Positions 52,357-60,841 of a stretch of DNA of 64,000 nt are shown in pieces. The stretch comes from Croceivirga sp. GTDB lineage: Bacteria; Bacteroidota; Bacteroidia; Flavobacteriales; Flavobacteriaceae. Within the stretch, counting starts at the first letter, position 1, and every line of letters begins with the position of its first letter. Under the pieces are notes generated by a model. The model was not told where the DNA came from. It was given only the letters and a program-made list of their open reading frames with translations, and made no database searches. The position numbers and the translations under genes were made by a program. The stretch lies in assembly GCA_028284285.1 (NCBI GenBank), contig JANQSA010000001.1, forward strand, positions 186,001 to 250,000, in the 5' to 3' direction.

Positions 52357-53145
52357 ATGGATAAAAAAACACTTCGCTTAGTATTGATTTGTTGTGGGGC
52401 ATGGTCAGTGCTCCAGGTCGGTCATGAAATGTTAGGTCATGGGCTGACAGTACTTCTCGTTGGTGGAAAGCCACTTTCGGTAAATGCCATGTATTTTAAT
52501 CATGATCTATCTTCTGTAAACGATTTAGCCGATAGATGGATTAGGGCCGGGGGCTCTATTTTTAATGTTTTGTGGGCCTTGACCTGCTTCTTGATACTTG
52601 TCAAAAAAAGGTGCAGGAATTACGAAGTCTATTATTTTTTGTGGGTTTCCTGTGTGATCAACTTTTTACAGTCTGGTGCTTATATCGCTTTCGGAAGATT
52701 TATAAATGACGGTATGGACTGGGCAATGGTCATTGATGGTTTAGAACATCAAAAAGAATGGGGCTACGTTGAGTTGGGGGTAGGCACCCTGTTGCTGGTA
52801 TTGGGAACTTTTGTTGCCATACGTTTTGGAATTTGGTTTACGGACGGCAAAACAATCAGCTCAAACAGGAAACTGTATTGGTTGCCCTTGTTCTCGGCGA
52901 CAATACTATCAATTACCTCTTCTTTGATAATGCCTACCAATGATCGGTTCATGATGATCATGGGAGGTATTGGCAATGGCTTTACTTTTCTCTTACCATT
53001 ATTTGTCCTTGGTTTTTTCAAAATAAGACCGAAAAAGGAATTCCAAGCGTTGGTCTATCGGCCTAATCATAGTGTAGTACTCTTCGCGGCTGTGATTTCG
53101 GCTTTCTATCTGTTCATTATGAGTCCCGGTATTGATTTTAGTTGA
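52357..53145 (+). CDS. Membrane protein with an HExxxH motif (M50-like, uncharacterised)
   Basis: This 262-aa protein (start MDKKTLRLVLICC) has about seven membrane helices. The first contains VGHEMLGHGLTVLLVGG, resembling the HExxH..G helix of M50-type site-2 proteases but with one extra residue (HEMLGH). A second acidic place (GGSIFNVLWAL) follows as in M50B-like proteins. No activity can be claimed. It lies between the AraC regulator and the DUF3089 hydrolase and is probably in their operon. Confidence 0.65.
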   Translation: MDKKTLRLVLICCGAWSVLQVGHEMLGHGLTVLLVGGKPLSVNAMYFNHDLSSVNDLADRWIRAGGSIFNVLWALTCFLILVKKRCRNYEVYYFLWVSCVINFLQSGAYIAFGRFINDGMDWAMVIDGLEHQKEWGYVELGVGTLLLVLGTFVAIRFGIWFTDGKTISSNRKLYWLPLFSATILSITSSLIMPTNDRFMMIMGGIGNGFTFLLPLFVLGFFKIRPKKEFQALVYRPNHSVVLFAAVISAFYLFIMSPGIDFS

Positions 53146-53152
53146 TGACCTT

Positions 53153-54280
53153 ATGCGTATTCTTTATTATCTCTTTGTAGTTGGTTCGATCGTAGTGTTT
53201 CTATCGAGTTGCAATGCGGTGTATTCAGGCTCTATGTTGTTCATCAAGCCAGGGAAGAACAAACCCTTGAGAGTGAAGGACACGTTGGATTATTCAAAAT
53301 GGGACAGTTGGTTCTCCCATCCAATAAAGACAAAAGATGCAGCCGACGGAAACTTCCTCAATGTTATTGATGGACAGGATTCCGCAAGGGCCGCGGTCTT
53401 CTTCATACACCCAACAAGTTATTTTTCGTCGAAAAGTTGGAACAAATCCGTCGACTACGACAGTCGGGACCCTTTTCTTGAAAGAATTGTATTGCCGAAT
53501 CAACTCACCGTATTTGTTGAATCCTATCAGGTTTACGCTCCAAAATATCCGCAGGCGACACTGGCCTCATTTTTTACACAGGACAAAAAAGGGGAAAAAG
53601 CATTGTCCCTGGCTACCGATCATCTTGAAATCGCTTTTCGTGAGTTTATCCGTCAAATAGGGGATAAACCTTTTATAATAGCAGGTCATAGCCAGGGGAG
53701 TTACCATGTTGTGGGTCTTTTAAGGAGAATGGTGATCGGAACAGAACTTGAAAAAAGAATGGTGACCGCCCTTGCCCCAGGCTATCCTTTCCCGTTGGAT
53801 TATCTTAAGGACCAGCAAATAGCCTTGTGTGCCTCTGAGAGTCAAATAGGATGTTTAGAGCTTTGGAATGTCCTAAAATATAGAGCCGATTTCATCAATA
53901 GACTGAACAAGGGGCCCTTGCCCGATTCGGAAAGGAGATTGACTAAAAAGGATCGCTTAGCGGTCACCAACCCAATTAAGATTGGAAAGATGAGCTGCGA
54001 AAAAACCGAAAATACAGGCGCTTATCTTGGAGGTTTTGAAACCCCTAACACCCCTTTTGTGCCAGGTTTGGTTGGGGCGGATGTCGATACTCTTAGAGGT
54101 GTTATCCGAATACAAAAACCCGGGGACAAAAGGTTTAGGAAGTTTCTGATGGGACCAGGATGGTACCATCAATATGAGTATTCACTATATTTCTCAAACA
54201 TCATGGAGAGAATGAACAAAAAGTTGAAGGTATATGTGGTAAAGATGAATGAAAACATCAAAAACAAGAAATTGCAATAA
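53153..54280 (+). CDS. DUF3089 alpha/beta-hydrolase lipoprotein
   Basis: This 375-aa protein has a lipoprotein signal (YLFVVGSIVVFLSSCNAVYSG). DUF3089 features are ARAAVFFIHPTSYFSSKSWN, AFREFIRQIGDKPFIIAGHSQGSYHVVGLLRRM (nucleophile serine in GHSQGS) and LAPGYPFPLDYL. Its family is uncharacterised esterase-like. The start is the ATG 7 bp after the previous stop; a longer frame overlaps that stop. Confidence 0.85.
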   Translation: MRILYYLFVVGSIVVFLSSCNAVYSGSMLFIKPGKNKPLRVKDTLDYSKWDSWFSHPIKTKDAADGNFLNVIDGQDSARAAVFFIHPTSYFSSKSWNKSVDYDSRDPFLERIVLPNQLTVFVESYQVYAPKYPQATLASFFTQDKKGEKALSLATDHLEIAFREFIRQIGDKPFIIAGHSQGSYHVVGLLRRMVIGTELEKRMVTALAPGYPFPLDYLKDQQIALCASESQIGCLELWNVLKYRADFINRLNKGPLPDSERRLTKKDRLAVTNPIKIGKMSCEKTENTGAYLGGFETPNTPFVPGLVGADVDTLRGVIRIQKPGDKRFRKFLMGPGWYHQYEYSLYFSNIMERMNKKLKVYVVKMNENIKNKKLQ

Positions 54281-54725
54281 AGAGTACAGGGACTTCTACC
54301 ATTGGGATCGGGAAATGGAATTCAAGGTATTTAAGGTGTATTCCCATATGCCAGTTGTTCAGGAACCCGTATTTTAAAAATCAAGGTTTTGAAAGACAAA
54401 GATAATGACCACTACGAGGAGGGATCGATAAAAACAGGTCGTAAAGGTAATAGTGGTATGGTTTTAAGAATGTGATTTTATACCGACTAAAGCTGTTTTA
54501 CTACCGTTTCTATTTTTTTCTCTTCCCGCATCAATACCCTTACCTTTTGGGTGTGCAAAAAGATATTCGATAAGATTGTTGTTCCGTCTTTGGAAAACCA
54601 TAAAAACAAATTTGTAATCTGGGCGAAAAACCCTTTTGCGAATAAGATCTTGATGGTCAATTTTTTTGTAAGGCAGTACAAAATTTTTAAATTTCCAATT
54701 GTGAAACCAATTAAATAACCAAACC
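54281..54725. other. Intergenic spacer without a recognised gene
   Basis: This 445-bp AT-rich stretch lies between the DUF3089 gene and the MFS gene. Two overlapping minus-strand frames (54464-54727 and 54487-54774) occur but resemble nothing and conflict with the MFS start. I see no clear terminator. Confidence 0.5.
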
Positions 54726-56051
54726 ATGAAAAACGTAAATCAAAAAAGACTGTTTGTCGCATCTTGTCTGGCACTGCTTGTAACTGCTATCACCTTTGCC
54801 ATTCGCGCAAAGATAGAAGGGGTATTTACCGATGATTACGGACTTACAAAAGAACAAGTTGGCCGTGCATTCGGGCCGGCTTTTTGGGGTTTTGCCGTAG
54901 CAATGTTTGCGGGTGGATATATTATCGATATCGTTAAGACCAAAACGATTGTCTGGCTTGCATTTCTACTACATTTAGTTGGTATTGTTTCATTACTTAT
55001 GGCAAAAGATTACACTTCTCTATTTTTTGCCAATATATTTATTGGTTTGGGCAACGGTAGTGTAGAGGCAGCATGCAATCCGCTGGTGGCAACGATTTTT
55101 CCTGATAAGAAGACAAAAATGTTGAACCGTTTTCATGTTTGGTTTCCGGGTGGAATTGTAATTGGAAGTTTACTTGCGGCTTTGGTAATGGATCAGATTA
55201 ACCTGTCATGGCAGGTGTTGGTCGGCCTGTTATTTATTCCCTTAGCGTTATACGGGTTCTTGTTTTTCCGACAAGAAATACCTGAAACGGAAAGAGTTAC
55301 AACCGGAGTTACCTACAAGGAAATGATGAGAAATGTTGGAGCGCCATATACCATAACCTTGGCGGTAATCTTCATGATCCTGGTAGCAACCCAACCCAAT
55401 ATGGCCGCAATGGTTACTTCAAACTATTCACTCCCATTGATTATAGTAGCTGTAATTAGCCTGTTGATCATCATTGAAGGTAAAATGGTCAACAAGATGA
55501 GTCTGTTGTTTCCATTCATCTTTTTCTGCATGTTGCTTACGGCATCGACCGAATTGGGAACCACGCAATGGATTAACGCATTGTTAGCGGAGAATGGAAT
55601 TCATCCGATGATAATTCTGGCGGTAGTTACCGGAATTATGGCAGTGGGACGTTATTTTGCCGGCGGTTTGATTCATCGCTTAAATCCGACCGGGGTATTG
55701 CTGGGTTCGGCAATATTCTCTGTAGCCGGATTGTTACTGCTGAGTATCTCAAGCGGATCGGTTATGACCATTGCTTCCGCTGCGGTATTTGCAATTGGTG
55801 TTTGTTACTTCTGGCCTACGATGATCGGGGTCGCTTCGGAGTATGTACCTAAAAGTGGTGCTTTGGGAATGTCGATCCTTGGTGGAGCAGGTTTCGTAGC
55901 TACGTCAATGATTCTTCCGATTATGGGAAAATCCATTGAAACTGAAGGTGCCGCTACAACACTCCGCAACATGTCAGTGCTTCCGGCAATATTGGTGGTA
56001 TTGTTTCTATTTCTTTACGTTTGGATCAAAAGACGAAAAGGGCCTGAATAA
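54726..56051 (+). CDS. MFS transporter, sugar-type
   Basis: This 441-aa, twelve-helix major facilitator has LTKEQVGRAFGPAFWGFAVAMFAGGYIID near the start, ANIFIGLGNGSVEAACNPLVATIFPDKKTKMLNRFHVWFPGG and TASTELGTTQWINALL in the second half. It resembles the fucose/glucose-type MFS sugar transporters of Bacteroidota. No sugar enzyme gene is adjacent, so the substrate is open. Confidence 0.88.
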   Translation: MKNVNQKRLFVASCLALLVTAITFAIRAKIEGVFTDDYGLTKEQVGRAFGPAFWGFAVAMFAGGYIIDIVKTKTIVWLAFLLHLVGIVSLLMAKDYTSLFFANIFIGLGNGSVEAACNPLVATIFPDKKTKMLNRFHVWFPGGIVIGSLLAALVMDQINLSWQVLVGLLFIPLALYGFLFFRQEIPETERVTTGVTYKEMMRNVGAPYTITLAVIFMILVATQPNMAAMVTSNYSLPLIIVAVISLLIIIEGKMVNKMSLLFPFIFFCMLLTASTELGTTQWINALLAENGIHPMIILAVVTGIMAVGRYFAGGLIHRLNPTGVLLGSAIFSVAGLLLLSISSGSVMTIASAAVFAIGVCYFWPTMIGVASEYVPKSGALGMSILGGAGFVATSMILPIMGKSIETEGAATTLRNMSVLPAILVVLFLFLYVWIKRRKGPE

Positions 56052-56230
56052 ATATCCAATAATCATATCACAGCCATTAAAATGGGTTAGTGCCACTCAT
56101 TCTCGATCAAGGTTATCTTAGCAACGCGGTCGGCATCCATAAAGTGGACTGCTTTCTGAATAAGCGAAATAATCATTAATTGTAGTTGATTACTGCTCAT
56201 AAATACATAGTTTAAAGCACACGAAAAAAG

Positions 56231-56257
56231 AAATCGCCCCTTATTAAGGGACGATTT
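56231..56257 (-). terminator. Terminator for the minus-strand leader-peptide genes
   Basis: AAATCGCCCCTT and AAGGGACGATTT form a stem with a mismatch around ATT. Read on the minus strand it is followed by a T-rich run, so it ends transcripts from the peptide genes upstream on that strand. Confidence 0.7.
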
Positions 56258-56289
56258 CAAACAAGCTAGGTAATTCATTCTTTCTCACA

Positions 56290-56364
56290 AATGCATTGAC
56301 GAAAATGAAGGAAAATTAAAAATCTTTTGTTTGGTCAACTCCTGACCTGGATTTAATCTTTCAT
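56290..56364 (-). pseudogene. Decayed double-glycine leader peptide, copy 1
   Basis: On the minus strand AAATCCAGGTCAGGAGTTGACC (56331-56352) matches the leader of the intact gene at 56450 (AAATCTAGGTCGGGAGCTGACC), but the frame stops three codons after the ATG at 56364. The rest carries no core. It is a pseudogene fragment of the same family. Confidence 0.65.
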
Positions 56365-56449
56365 TTTTCTTTAGATGATAATAAAAAATTCATTTTCTTG
56401 AGAAAGAGTGAATCGAATGGATTAAGTAAATTAATTTCAACGACAACAT

Positions 56450-56635
56450 TTAGTCAAAACAGTAAACCACTTGACTTTCATCTTGAGCATAAAAACAATA
56501 TGCAGCAGCGTTAGAACAGTCATCAAAATTGTAAACTACTTGACTCCATGAAGCACTACACAATAGGGTAGCACCTCCAGTTATTTTCTTTTGTTCGTTT
56601 TTGGTCAGCTCCCGACCTAGATTTGTTTTTTTCAT
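56450..56635 (-). CDS. Double-glycine-leader peptide (bacteriocin/RiPP-like precursor)
   Basis: This 61-aa peptide starts at MKKTNLGRELTKNEQKKITGG, a leader typical of Bacteroidota ribosomal peptides ending in GG (cut site after residue 21). The 40-residue core has four cysteines (LLC, DDC, AYC, VYC) and an internal duplication (SQVVYNFDD and SQVVYCFD). The longer frame to 56662 lies before the family start. No modification enzyme, protease or exporter is nearby, so it may use shared machinery. Relatives are annotated as bacteriocins or signal peptides; the function is not known. Confidence 0.75.
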   Translation of the reverse strand: MKKTNLGRELTKNEQKKITGGATLLCSASWSQVVYNFDDCSNAAAYCFYAQDESQVVYCFD

Positions 56636-56689
56636 CGTATAATAATAAAAGGTTAAACTCAATTAAAGAACAGCTTGTTAGGCTTGGTA

Positions 56690-56872
56690 ATGAATATACC
56701 ATGCAGCACAGCTCAAATCACTTAACAGAATAGGATCAATATGCCGTTGCATTGAAACAACTCTCACGGGACACATAAAGGTATGCTCAAAACTAAATGC
56801 GGCAGATGGCAATACCACCTACTACTTTTTCTCTCTTCTTTATCAACTCCTGGCCTAAGCTCATTTTTTCAT
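56690..56872 (-). pseudogene. Decayed double-glycine leader peptide, copy 3
   Basis: On the minus strand ATG at 56872 is followed by six A residues, then a frame that reads a leader (SLGQELIKKREKVVGG) only if one more A is present, as in the intact gene (seven). An alternative ATG at 56864 reads a 23-residue peptide in the leader frame. After GG come IAICRI and a stop. Further down the same frame ESCFNATAY aligns with DDCSNAAAYC of the intact core, broken by three stops. It is a paralogue inactivated by frameshift and nonsense changes. Confidence 0.65.
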
Positions 56873-56874
56873 CA

Positions 56875-57299
56875 TCTACTGATTTTAAAATGCGCCTTGC
56901 CCAATAGCTTTTTAAAAATACAAATTATAAGAAAAAACTTACAAATATTATTGTAAAGTCAACGTTAATTAACATATGTGATTGGCAACACCTTGTTCGA
57001 TACCAACAGTTATAACACCATTAAATACCGTTCTTTTTGTAGTATCAAGCATTGGTCTTTGATAATTGGGATCTTCTATGGAAATATCATTTTCAAAATG
57101 TCCTTTCATTCGTTCCAACACATCCAAAACAGTAGTACATTACTCAGGTTACTTAAGAAACAGAGTACCCGGCTGGTCATGGTGCATTTCATGCATGACC
57201 CATCCTAAAACATGGGAGACCAGAGTCGTCGTATACTTCTTGGCGGGTAGTTGCGACAGTTCTGGAAAAATGCTATCCCATTTTTTTGGAGGCATAGCC
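56875..57299. other. Intergenic stretch without a recognised gene
   Basis: This AT-rich spacer lies between the peptide cluster and a GC-rich repeat. Small frames on both strands are not family-like. I see no RNA gene in it. Confidence 0.4.
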
Positions 57300-57540
57300 C
57301 AATTCCATCCTATTAGTGCCCCTGCCTTTGGCGGCAGGCAGGCTCTACAGGGGGCCGAACGGTCATTAAAGGTCTGGTAGGCCTTTAATAGTGAGGAGCC
57401 ACCGTGCTCTGCCAAAGCTTCGCGACGGCGAGGGTGGTGCGCTGGCCGTCCTGACAAACCTGCCTGCTGATAGGCAGGCTTTACAGGATTTTCTTCGCTT
57501 CGCTCGAACGTCCTGAATGTGCTCCCACCGGAAAATAGAA
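57300..57540. repeat. GC-rich extragenic repeat element with nested hairpins
   Basis: A GC-rich island in AT-rich surroundings contains several short inverted repeats (CCTGCCT..AGGCAGG at about 57317-57343 and 57459-57480, and TTCGCTTCGCTCGAA near 57492). The minus-strand frame across it (57149-57616) reads a low-complexity, basic, proline/arginine-rich sequence (FERSEENPVKPAYQ, HHPRRREALAEHGG) that I have met in many flavobacterial genomes as a translated repeat rather than a protein. It lies next to a tRNA gene. Confidence 0.5.
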
Positions 57541-57611
57541 AGTCCAATTGCAACGCAATTGTTTTTTGCCTTATTCCAAACTTTTGGAGCTCAGCTTCAA
57601 GTTTTCCATAA

Positions 57612-57640
57612 AACAAAAATCCATCACGATAGTGATGGAC
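57612..57640 (-). terminator. Terminator of the tRNA-Arg gene
   Basis: TCCATCAC and GTGATGGA form an 8-bp stem with a GATA loop. On the minus strand a T-run follows, 14 bp after the tRNA 3' end. Confidence 0.85.
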
Positions 57641-57653
57641 TTTCTGCTTTAAG

Positions 57654-57727
57654 TGACCTCCGCAGGATTCAAACCTGCAACCTCTTGAGCCGTAATCAAG
57701 TGCTCTATTCAGTTGAGCTAGGAGGCC
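57654..57727 (-). tRNA. tRNA-Arg (anticodon ACG)
   Basis: The minus strand folds as a complete cloverleaf of 74 nt: acceptor GGCCTCC/GGAGGTC (one G-U pair), D-arm GCTCAACTGAATAGAGC, anticodon stem CTTGA/TCAAG with loop TTACGGC (anticodon ACG), and T-arm GCAGGTTTGAATCCTGC. The CCA end is not encoded. ACG is the usual arginine tRNA for CGN codons after A-to-I editing. Confidence 0.93.
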
Positions 57728-57792
57728 TTTTTCATAAGGGCTGCAAATATATTTCTTTTTAAATTTACCACAAAACCGGTATATTAGAAACC

Positions 57793-58305
57793 ATGGATTT
57801 TGAAACCTTTATTCGGGACGTTCATGACTTTCCCAAACCCGGAGTAGTTTTTAAAGATATTACCCCCTTACTCAATAGCCCGGAAGCACTGAGCGGAGCA
57901 CGTGATACCCTGCTGGGGTTTTTAAATGGAGACCCCGTAGACAAGGTGGTAGGGATAGATAGCCGTGGGTTTATTTTTGCGCCAATGTTAGCGGATAAGC
58001 TCAACGCCGGTTTTGTTCCGGTTCGTAAACGCGGCAAACTCCCCTATACTACATTTTCAGAAAGTTATACTCTGGAATACGGAACGGATACAATAGAGAT
58101 TCACGTGGATGCTATTAAAAAAGGCGAACGGGTATTGATCCATGACGATGTACTGGCAACGGGAGGGACCTCTTCTGCGGTATGTAAGCTGGTGGAAAAA
58201 CTAGGCGGGCAGGTAATTCAATGTAACTATCTGATCCATCTCAGTTTTTTACAAGGCGCACAAAAATTGAACGGGTACGCCATAAAGTCGCTACTTACCT
58301 ATTGA
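57793..58305 (+). CDS. apt: Adenine phosphoribosyltransferase
   Basis: This 170-aa protein has the type I PRTase plan: FIRDVHDFPKPGVVFKDITPLL at the start, VVGIDSRGFIFAPMLADKLNAGFVPVRKRGKLPY and the PRPP-binding motif RVLIHDDVLATGGTSSAV. It makes AMP from adenine and PRPP (purine salvage) in the cytoplasm. Its stop overlaps by 7 bp the end of a convergent 51-aa gene. Confidence 0.95.
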   Translation: MDFETFIRDVHDFPKPGVVFKDITPLLNSPEALSGARDTLLGFLNGDPVDKVVGIDSRGFIFAPMLADKLNAGFVPVRKRGKLPYTTFSESYTLEYGTDTIEIHVDAIKKGERVLIHDDVLATGGTSSAVCKLVEKLGGQVIQCNYLIHLSFLQGAQKLNGYAIKSLLTY

Positions 58306-58454
58306 TCAATAGCATTCTTCGTTACATAATAGCGCCATCCGAGTAACGCCAGTTGCCATTTTTTAGCCCTGGCCAGATCCAATTGCTTTTTGGTCAGTGA
58401 GGGAAGTACGGCCTTGTTGATACCAGCCAATACCCGGAAAATAGTTTTTTTCAC
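58299..58454 (-). CDS. Conserved-looking 51-aa small basic protein
   Basis: This frame begins with GTG at 58454 (VKKTIFRVLAGINKAVLPSL) and ends RYYVTKNAIDQ. It is strongly basic with two amphipathic helices and a WQLALLGWRYYV segment. I remember small flavobacterial proteins of this length and pattern (FRxLAxxNKxxLPSxTKxxLDLxKA..QxAxxGWRYxVT), sometimes annotated as SsrA-binding protein without good reason. The regular codon structure supports a real gene. It runs convergent with apt, overlapping its stop. The function is unknown. Confidence 0.65.
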   Translation of the reverse strand: MKKTIFRVLAGINKAVLPSLTKKQLDLARAKKWQLALLGWRYYVTKNAIDQ

Positions 58455-59031
58455 AAGCTCAGAATTCGTTCCGAAAGGTACAAAATATTGCCAGTGGGTT
58501 ACCGGGGGCTACATGGACGGTATTCTCCTCTGGCGTTTTGGTGTATTCTTCGGTGTAACCATAGCGGATTAAAAAGAAAAGTGGTTTAAGTGATGCAAAT
58601 TGAGGTGACACAATTGTTCTGATTTCGAAGAGGCAGATCAAGCGGAGGGTACTGCTCACAAAACCACCTCCAACAGGAAAATGATATAGGTGAGCAGTAA
58701 TTTTACTAAGGTTATCATGATTGATGTTTTTGATTGTTTGTAAACTCCTTTTGTGATGATTGTTTTTCAATATAAAATGAGAAATATCATTTTTGCAAAT
58801 GAATTGATGCTAAATATTAAAATTGAATACAAAAATGTAAGTAAAAAAATGAGTTAACCTTCAATATTTAAGTGACCTTCTTGAAAAGTGTGAGGGGTTG
58901 TAGTGGTTTTTTATGGTTTTATTGGAAAAGTGTAGGGATTGAAGGGGGTTTTATGCGCCTAAACCAAAAACCAAGGGGGTTTTTATTTGGAAAATATCTT
59001 TTTTACCCACTTTCATTTTTTTCCACATATA
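58455..59031. other. Intergenic region without a recognised gene
   Basis: This stretch of about 580 bp is AT-rich. The minus-strand frame at 58459-58770 resembles no protein family. I see no further RNA gene. Confidence 0.45.
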
Positions 59032-59070
59032 AAAATACCCCAAATAGTATCTCACTTTTTGGGGTATTTT
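59032..59070 (-). terminator. Bidirectional terminator after blaR1
   Basis: AAAATACCCCAAA and TTTGGGGTATTTT form a perfect 13-bp stem with a 13-nt loop, 50 bp after the blaR1 stop. A and T runs on both sides make it usable in either direction. Confidence 0.85.
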
Positions 59071-59119
59071 AGTGTAGTTGGTGGTATGTTGGTAGAGGTG
59101 TATTTTTTGGTCAGCCTTT

Positions 59120-60841
59120 CTATTTTGTGGTGATTTCCACTACCCCGTGTTTTGCTTTTTTACCGTACTTCTTTTTCGCGGCTTTTCCTTTGGATACATT
59201 AATACTTTTAATTTTTCCGGGAGAGAGCTTTTTTACGTCCTCTGCCGTAGCTTCTTGCCCATCAATAACATAAAGCGGATGGCCATCACCATCGTTATCA
59301 ATAAAGAAGAATCCCTCGTCATTTAAGATTTCTATATCCGTTCCATCATCGGAATCTTTTAAGACCATTACCTGTTTTCCTTTTTTGGAGGTATACTTTT
59401 TGACTTTTACATTTTTGTTGGTGTCATAATCGTCAGACAGGACCTCCACCTTTATTTTGTCGCTGTCTACATCTTCATGGACGATGATATCATAAGTGGT
59501 GTTTTCCCGTTCTTCCTCACTCACCTCCTTGCCATTGATCACTATTTTTTTACCGCCGATTTTACGTACTACCACGATATCCTCATGTTCTCCAATTTCG
59601 TCCAATCCGTCCCAAACCACAGTATGGCTGTCATTTTTATGGATCCTTAAGTGTTTTTGATGGGCTCCCCCAAAAGAAATACTATTGGCATCATCGTCAT
59701 AAAAGACAAGGATTGGAGAAATTGGCTCCTGGGAATTGGATTGATAGTTCCCGCTAAAAGATTCCCCTTTGGTGTTTTTTCCAGAGACTTGCAGGGAGAT
59801 ATCGATAATTTCCCCGTCGGTATTACGTGCAACGGTATAGCTAAAATCAATATCATCTTTTCCCAGGTTCGTTTTCATTTTTTCCAGCTCCTCATTGGAA
59901 GTGTCCTTGTTTATGGTAAGTTCAACCGTCTTATCCAGTGCGGACACGGTTTCGCCAAAAGCTTCCGGGTACTGATACACCTTTTCGGTATTAAAACTCC
60001 AGAGGAAAAAGCCCAAAACAGGAAGGATGAGCAACGATTTCAAGGCGTTTGTTTTTTTCGATTGTTTTTGATTTAACATGACTATTCGTTTTTTGATTAA
60101 TGAATTGTAAAAGCTATTGCCCATATTTTGATGAAGGCCTGTGGCTTGTCTGAGCAGCAAAAACTGATATTGCTTTTTATCGGCACCATAGCCTACCGCC
60201 TTTTGATCCGCCAAATATTCCAGGTTTTGCTTTACAATATCTTTGTACCGCCAGGCGAGTGGATTCCACCACAATAGGATACAAAGCGCTTCCAAAAGCA
60301 GGACATCCAGGGTATGCCATTGCCGGGCGTGTTCTTTTTCATGACTTAAAACAACGTCCAGTTCGCGGGAAGAGAATTGCCCGGGGTGGTAAAACAGTGA
60401 GCGAAAAAAGGAAAAAGGGGCAATAGGTTTTTTGGTTTTTACGTGTAAGTAGGGTTTTTCCAGCCAGGTGTCCGCATCCCACCGCAACCGATGAAGAGTA
60501 AACAATTGCATAAGAAAACGCAGCAGGAAAACCGTACAACCCATAAGATAGATCACAAATAACAGCGTTGGCCAGTATAAGGACACTTCGGTCTTTGGAA
60601 GTGCAATTTCAGAGGGATTCGTGGTCTGTAGCACTACACTTTCCAGGGAAGTAGTATCTACCATAACGTAGTGTTTGAACTGCAAATACGGAAATACTAA
60701 TGCGGATAATATACCCAACACCAGAAACCATCGGTTAGTGCTAAAAAAGGTTTCCTGTCGTAACAGTAGCCGATAGCCCAACCAAAACAAAAACAAGATG
60801 CCCGAAGATTTCAGCAAATACAGTAAGAAGGATTCCATCAT
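59120..60841 (-). CDS. BlaR1-like M56 membrane metallopeptidase with a plug-like tail
   Basis: This 573-aa protein has four membrane helices in the first 300 residues and the gluzincin motif VVLSHEKEHARQWHTLD (HExxH) with ENLEYLADQKAVG-type downstream residues (QNLEYLADQKAVGYG). Instead of the penicillin-binding sensor of BlaR1, the periplasmic part is a long charged beta-rich region. It ends in a TonB-plug-like piece (PLYVIDGQEATAEDVKKLSPGKIKSINVSKGKAA..HGVVEITTK). Such M56 proteins signal by cleaving BlaI-like repressors. It overlaps blaI by 4 bp. Confidence 0.9.
   Translation of the reverse strand: MMESFLLYLLKSSGILFLFWLGYRLLLRQETFFSTNRWFLVLGILSALVFPYLQFKHYVMVDTTSLESVVLQTTNPSEIALPKTEVSLYWPTLLFVIYLMGCTVFLLRFLMQLFTLHRLRWDADTWLEKPYLHVKTKKPIAPFSFFRSLFYHPGQFSSRELDVVLSHEKEHARQWHTLDVLLLEALCILLWWNPLAWRYKDIVKQNLEYLADQKAVGYGADKKQYQFLLLRQATGLHQNMGNSFYNSLIKKRIVMLNQKQSKKTNALKSLLILPVLGFFLWSFNTEKVYQYPEAFGETVSALDKTVELTINKDTSNEELEKMKTNLGKDDIDFSYTVARNTDGEIIDISLQVSGKNTKGESFSGNYQSNSQEPISPILVFYDDDANSISFGGAHQKHLRIHKNDSHTVVWDGLDEIGEHEDIVVVRKIGGKKIVINGKEVSEEERENTTYDIIVHEDVDSDKIKVEVLSDDYDTNKNVKVKKYTSKKGKQVMVLKDSDDGTDIEILNDEGFFFIDNDGDGHPLYVIDGQEATAEDVKKLSPGKIKSINVSKGKAAKKKYGKKAKHGVVEITTK

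Noticed and set aside
54464-54774. Two overlapping minus-strand ORFs before the MFS gene
   Set aside because: Both overlap each other and the MFS start region, are very basic/aromatic AT-driven translations, and show no motif.
56087-56278. 63-aa minus-strand ORF between the MFS gene and the peptide cluster
   Set aside because: Its first part runs through the terminator hairpin; the remaining 37 residues from an internal ATG have no recognisable pattern.
57149-57616. 155-aa minus-strand ORF
   Set aside because: Most of it is the translated GC-rich hairpin repeat; it has no domain and codon use is not gene-like.
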